Origin: Siphonodentalium dalli
Taxonomy: Eukaryota > Mollusca > Scaphopoda > Gadilida > Siphonodentaliidae
NCBI GenBank assembly: GCA_032622095.1
Contig: CP136065.1
Coordinates: 95,301,343 to 95,365,342, forward strand
Direction of reading: 5' to 3'
DNA: 64,000 bases
In this document: positions 61,021 through 64,000 of the stretch, piece after piece
Position numbering within the stretch: the stretch's first letter is position 1
Layout of the letters: every line of letters starts with the position of its first letter
Translations under genes and position numbers: made by a program
Notes under the pieces: model-generated
Database searches by the model: none
What the model was told of the DNA's origin: nothing
The model's input: the letters and a program-made list of their open reading frames with translations, nothing else

Positions 61021-64000
61021 CAATATTTTGCGGTTTTAGTAAACGCCTGATAAAACTCGTTCTATTGGGAATTTTTAAACCAAATTTTCAGATAATATAG
61101 AGTAAACACAGTACTATCGGAATATCGTCAAGGAGTTCTGTACATTTGGTATTAATTAACCCTCAGACTGCCGAAGCTGCCGTCAATAAATTCGTTTTTT
61201 CGTGTTCGACGAAAATGAAACTTGTCTGTTTAAAGGTCCCATTTTCGTGTCGAATGGTGATAGAATCTCCATTTGTCAAGTTCGTGGATAAATTACGTCA
61301 CAATTAATCGGCTTATGTCCGCGGCCATAAACCTGTGTTTTTATAACAATTTATTTGAGACAAACTGTTGCGCGCATACGTAGCAGACGGCGCTTATCAG
61401 TTGAAGTTAATAATCGTGAAGCCTGTATAACAAATGTTCAAATACAACAGAAAAAAATACGTAAAATAAATAGCGTGACCAATGAGCATTCACAAAACAA
61501 TATACATCAGTTTTGAAAACGATTATAAATGAATTATCGTGTACCGGCGCTTTTGCGCAAGAAGGTTTTTAATATTCTCAATATTTTGCGGTTTTAGTAA
61601 ACGCCTGATAAAAGTCGTTCTATTGGGAACTTTTACAGCAAATTTTTAGAGAATATAGAGTAAACACAGTACTATCGGAATATCGCAAAGGAGTTCCGTG
61701 CATAATTACCCCTCAGACTGCCGAAGCTGCCGTCAATAAATTCTCTCTTCGCACATCTGGCTTCGCATGCGTTTCACGAAAATGAAACTGTTTTATGAAA
61801 AACTTCATGTTTTAACTGACAACTGAAGCATGTGAGGGGCGAGGTGATACTCTTTCATGTCTATTGTGACATGTTGAACCTAATCCATATGCTAGGGTCT
61901 CTTCAAAAGTTGTCTGAAAATGCCACCACTGCCTGCTATATATGCGACTTGGTTTGGAGAACAAAATCACCGGAGTGAAGGAGAAGATCTCTCGATCTTT
62001 TCGACCATCCCGGGCGCTTCGCACCCTTCTACTCTCATTCAACAAAATCACTTCGCTTCGTGCCCATCTACTACCCTTACAAAAACATAAATTGAAAATG
62101 CCTTCAAATCGCTGTGCAGTTTTCGGTTGCAATAATGACCGATGTAACCCAGAAACGTGAGTATTATTTAATTTGATATGAATATTCGTACATGTACTAT
62201 AAGTTTATTGATTTCCTACAAAAAACTTTCAAGTTTAGAGTAATTCGGAAGGTCATTTTATACCATATAAAACGGAACCAATACAGAGCGTTTATGTTCT
62301 CATTACATGACCGCAAATATGTCGTTTTCAATCTACATCGATGTGTTAAGATGGAGATGCACGTTTTGCATAAATACAGCAAAATATGGCAAGAGATTTC
62401 AACAAAGTATTTCTTTCGATCTATCTGGCGAAAAATCTTGAATTTCACATCTTCGTTGTATGTAGAATCTGAGCATTTATTAAGAGACAACAAAAACTCC
62501 AGGCATAACAACTTCGCTTTTTGGGTATTAACCGTTTTCTGTTGATCATCTGCCGACTGAATAACTGGAAATTTCTGTTTGTGACTGCCTACTCGGCTAG
62601 CTGCACTTTCTCATCTTTTTTTCGTCTAGTTGATGGAACACCACGGTCGTTTAGGAAGGTTTTTAGTTCGCTGTCTGTACATCAACTGGTCATGCTTCTA
62701 TTTTATATACCCCATAAAACTTCCGTTAGATGTTCTCACTTGTGTTTCAACAATTCACCGAAAGTGACCACGTGTCATGTATACTAAACATGTGTGATAT
62801 ATACGGCATGAATTTGGCAAAGTATGACTTGTGTTCACTGCGTGCTCACCAAAGAATCACAATAGACTGTAACAACACCCGTGATGTTTTACCTCAACTT
62901 TCAAAAGAGGAAGTTTGAACACATTTTGTATTGTTTGTTTTTTTTAGCCTAGAACAAAATCCAATGATTGCGTCCATTAAAAACCTCCTTGGGCAAAAGC
63001 GCCGGTACACGATAAAGAGCGTTTTCATTTATAATCATTTTTACTCGTTTGCAAAACTGATGTATATTGTTTTGTGAATGCTCATTGGTCACGCTATTTA
63101 TTTTACGTATTTTTTTCCCGTTCTATTTGAACATTTGTTACACAGGCTTCACGATTATTAACTTCAACTGATAAGCGCCGACTGCTGCGTATGCGCGCAA
63201 CAGTTTGTCTCAAATAAATTGTTATAAAAACACAGGTTTATGGCCGCGGACATAAGCCGATTAAGTTTGACGTAATTTATCCAAAGGGGCAACATCATCA
63301 TTTATTGTCTACCATCTATATATAAGACATTCAAGACAAATTACAAATAAATATATACAAGTAATATATACAGTCACGTGTGCATCATCACGCATAATAT
63401 AATCATAATACATTGAATTAATTTCCCTGTTCATTTAAGATCTTTCTAACATGTATTAATCTATAGTCATTTAATTAACTTGATTTATATATATATCATA
63501 TATGTGGTTATTATTAGGTGCGTATTTATATAACAGAACATTTTGCCGGGCTGGTCCGGCTCGCCAAGAGTAGAGATCGACGCTGGGCGAGCATGACCAA
63601 CTCGGGCCCATGTCAAGTTACATGTTATATACGGACCCAAAGCCTACGCTCTATGGTAGATATAATACCATTTACTGCCGAATGAGTTGGCTGTGAGTGG
63701 GATGGATCAACCGCATATGCATACACTGTTCTACATTTCACTTGACAAATGGAGATTCTATCACCATTCGACACGAAAATGGGACCTTTAAACAGACAAG
63801 TTTCATTTTCGTCGAACACGAAAAAGCGAATTTATTGACGGCAGCTTCGGCAGTCTGAGGGTTAATTAATACCAAATGCACAGAACTCCTTTATGATATT
63901 CCGATAGTACTGTGTTTACTCTATATTCTCTGAAAATTTGGTGTAAAAATTCCCAATAGAACGACTTTTATCAGGCGTTTACTAAAACCGCAAAATATTG
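61021..64000. mobile_element. TIR element with long arms, cut by the window edge
   Basis: 61,021-61,570 is repeated inverted in two parts: 63,739-64,000 and 62,985-63,281. The right arm is split by about 457 bp of unrelated DNA (63,282-63,738). 61,575-61,745 is a further direct copy of 61,017-61,190. Shared words include TTTTGCGGTTTTAGTAAACG and CAGACTGCCGAAGCTGCC. A THAP-like exon lies between the arms. Confidence 0.7.
62098..62156 (+). CDS. THAP-like first coding exon (partial gene)
   Basis: The ATG at 62,098 opens MPSNRCAVFGCNNDRCNPET, which has the form of a THAP-domain N-terminus: M-P-x-x-C-x3-GC-x-N. A strong donor (AAAC|GTGAGT) at 62,157 would end the exon after 59 bp in phase 2. THAP domains are zinc-dependent DNA-binding modules found in P-element transposases and in host proteins derived from them. 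The next exon was not identified; a frame at 62,730-62,918 is a weak candidate. The location between inverted arms favours a transposon gene over a host gene. Confidence 0.45.

Noticed and set aside
62192-62545. 117-codon frame after the THAP-like exon as the next exon
   Set aside because: The composition is AT-driven, there is no THAP continuation (no later Cys/His pattern), and no convincing acceptor in phase.

Overview
The window looks like repeat-dense nuclear DNA of an invertebrate animal. The evidence is spliced genes with canonical GT-AG introns, a Kelch-like (BTB-BACK-Kelch) gene, a secreted type-B carboxylesterase gene, a Jockey-type LINE, CR1/L2-type LINE relics, a THAP-like exon, and many foldback/MITE families and tandem repeats of the kind common in marine invertebrates. 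I cannot place the species. No rRNA, tRNA, CRISPR array or bacterial operon was seen.

Layout. 1-8.5 kb: the 3' end of one Jockey-type LINE, cut by the window edge, then a nearly identical longer copy with a three-zinc-knuckle ORF1 and an endonuclease/reverse transcriptase ORF2 whose frame is broken between the two domains. 8.5-18 kb: a TTAA-flanked MITE, minisatellite, a tandemly duplicated repeat block, a foldback element, one unassigned basic-protein ORF and a two-way (inverted) satellite array. 18.2-23.6 kb: a stack of nested TIR elements, one inside another, with a LINE RT fragment split by an insertion that left a 9-bp duplication. 23.6-30 kb: repeat-rich intergenic DNA. 30.29-32.80 kb: the Kelch-like gene in two coding exons. 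33-43 kb: MITE and foldback families, a 173-bp tandem array and a LINE 3' relic.

43.7-56.4 kb holds the most striking object. A carboxylesterase gene on the minus strand has its last exon at 43,729-43,951 and its upstream coding exon at 54,822-56,386. The 10.9-kb intron between them is almost filled by one giant palindrome (44,762-54,693). The palindrome is bounded by a 6-bp duplication (TATATA) and starts with AG. Each arm carries the same two genes, a 107-aa protein and a 189-aa protein with one C2H2 zinc finger, diverging from a GC-rich central hairpin. Both genes have a similar TATA-like box, and the zinc-finger gene has a poly(A) signal. The termini suggest a non-autonomous Polinton/Maverick-like (adintovirus-like) element rearranged into a head-to-head dimer. 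No polymerase, integrase, capsid or packaging gene is present.

56.6-64 kb: a relic fragment of the carboxylesterase, further MITEs, a GC-rich foldback element with minisatellite-like arms, and a TIR element cut by the right edge that encloses a THAP-like first exon. Host genes in the window are therefore few (Kelch-like, carboxylesterase); mobile DNA and its derivatives make up most of the rest.
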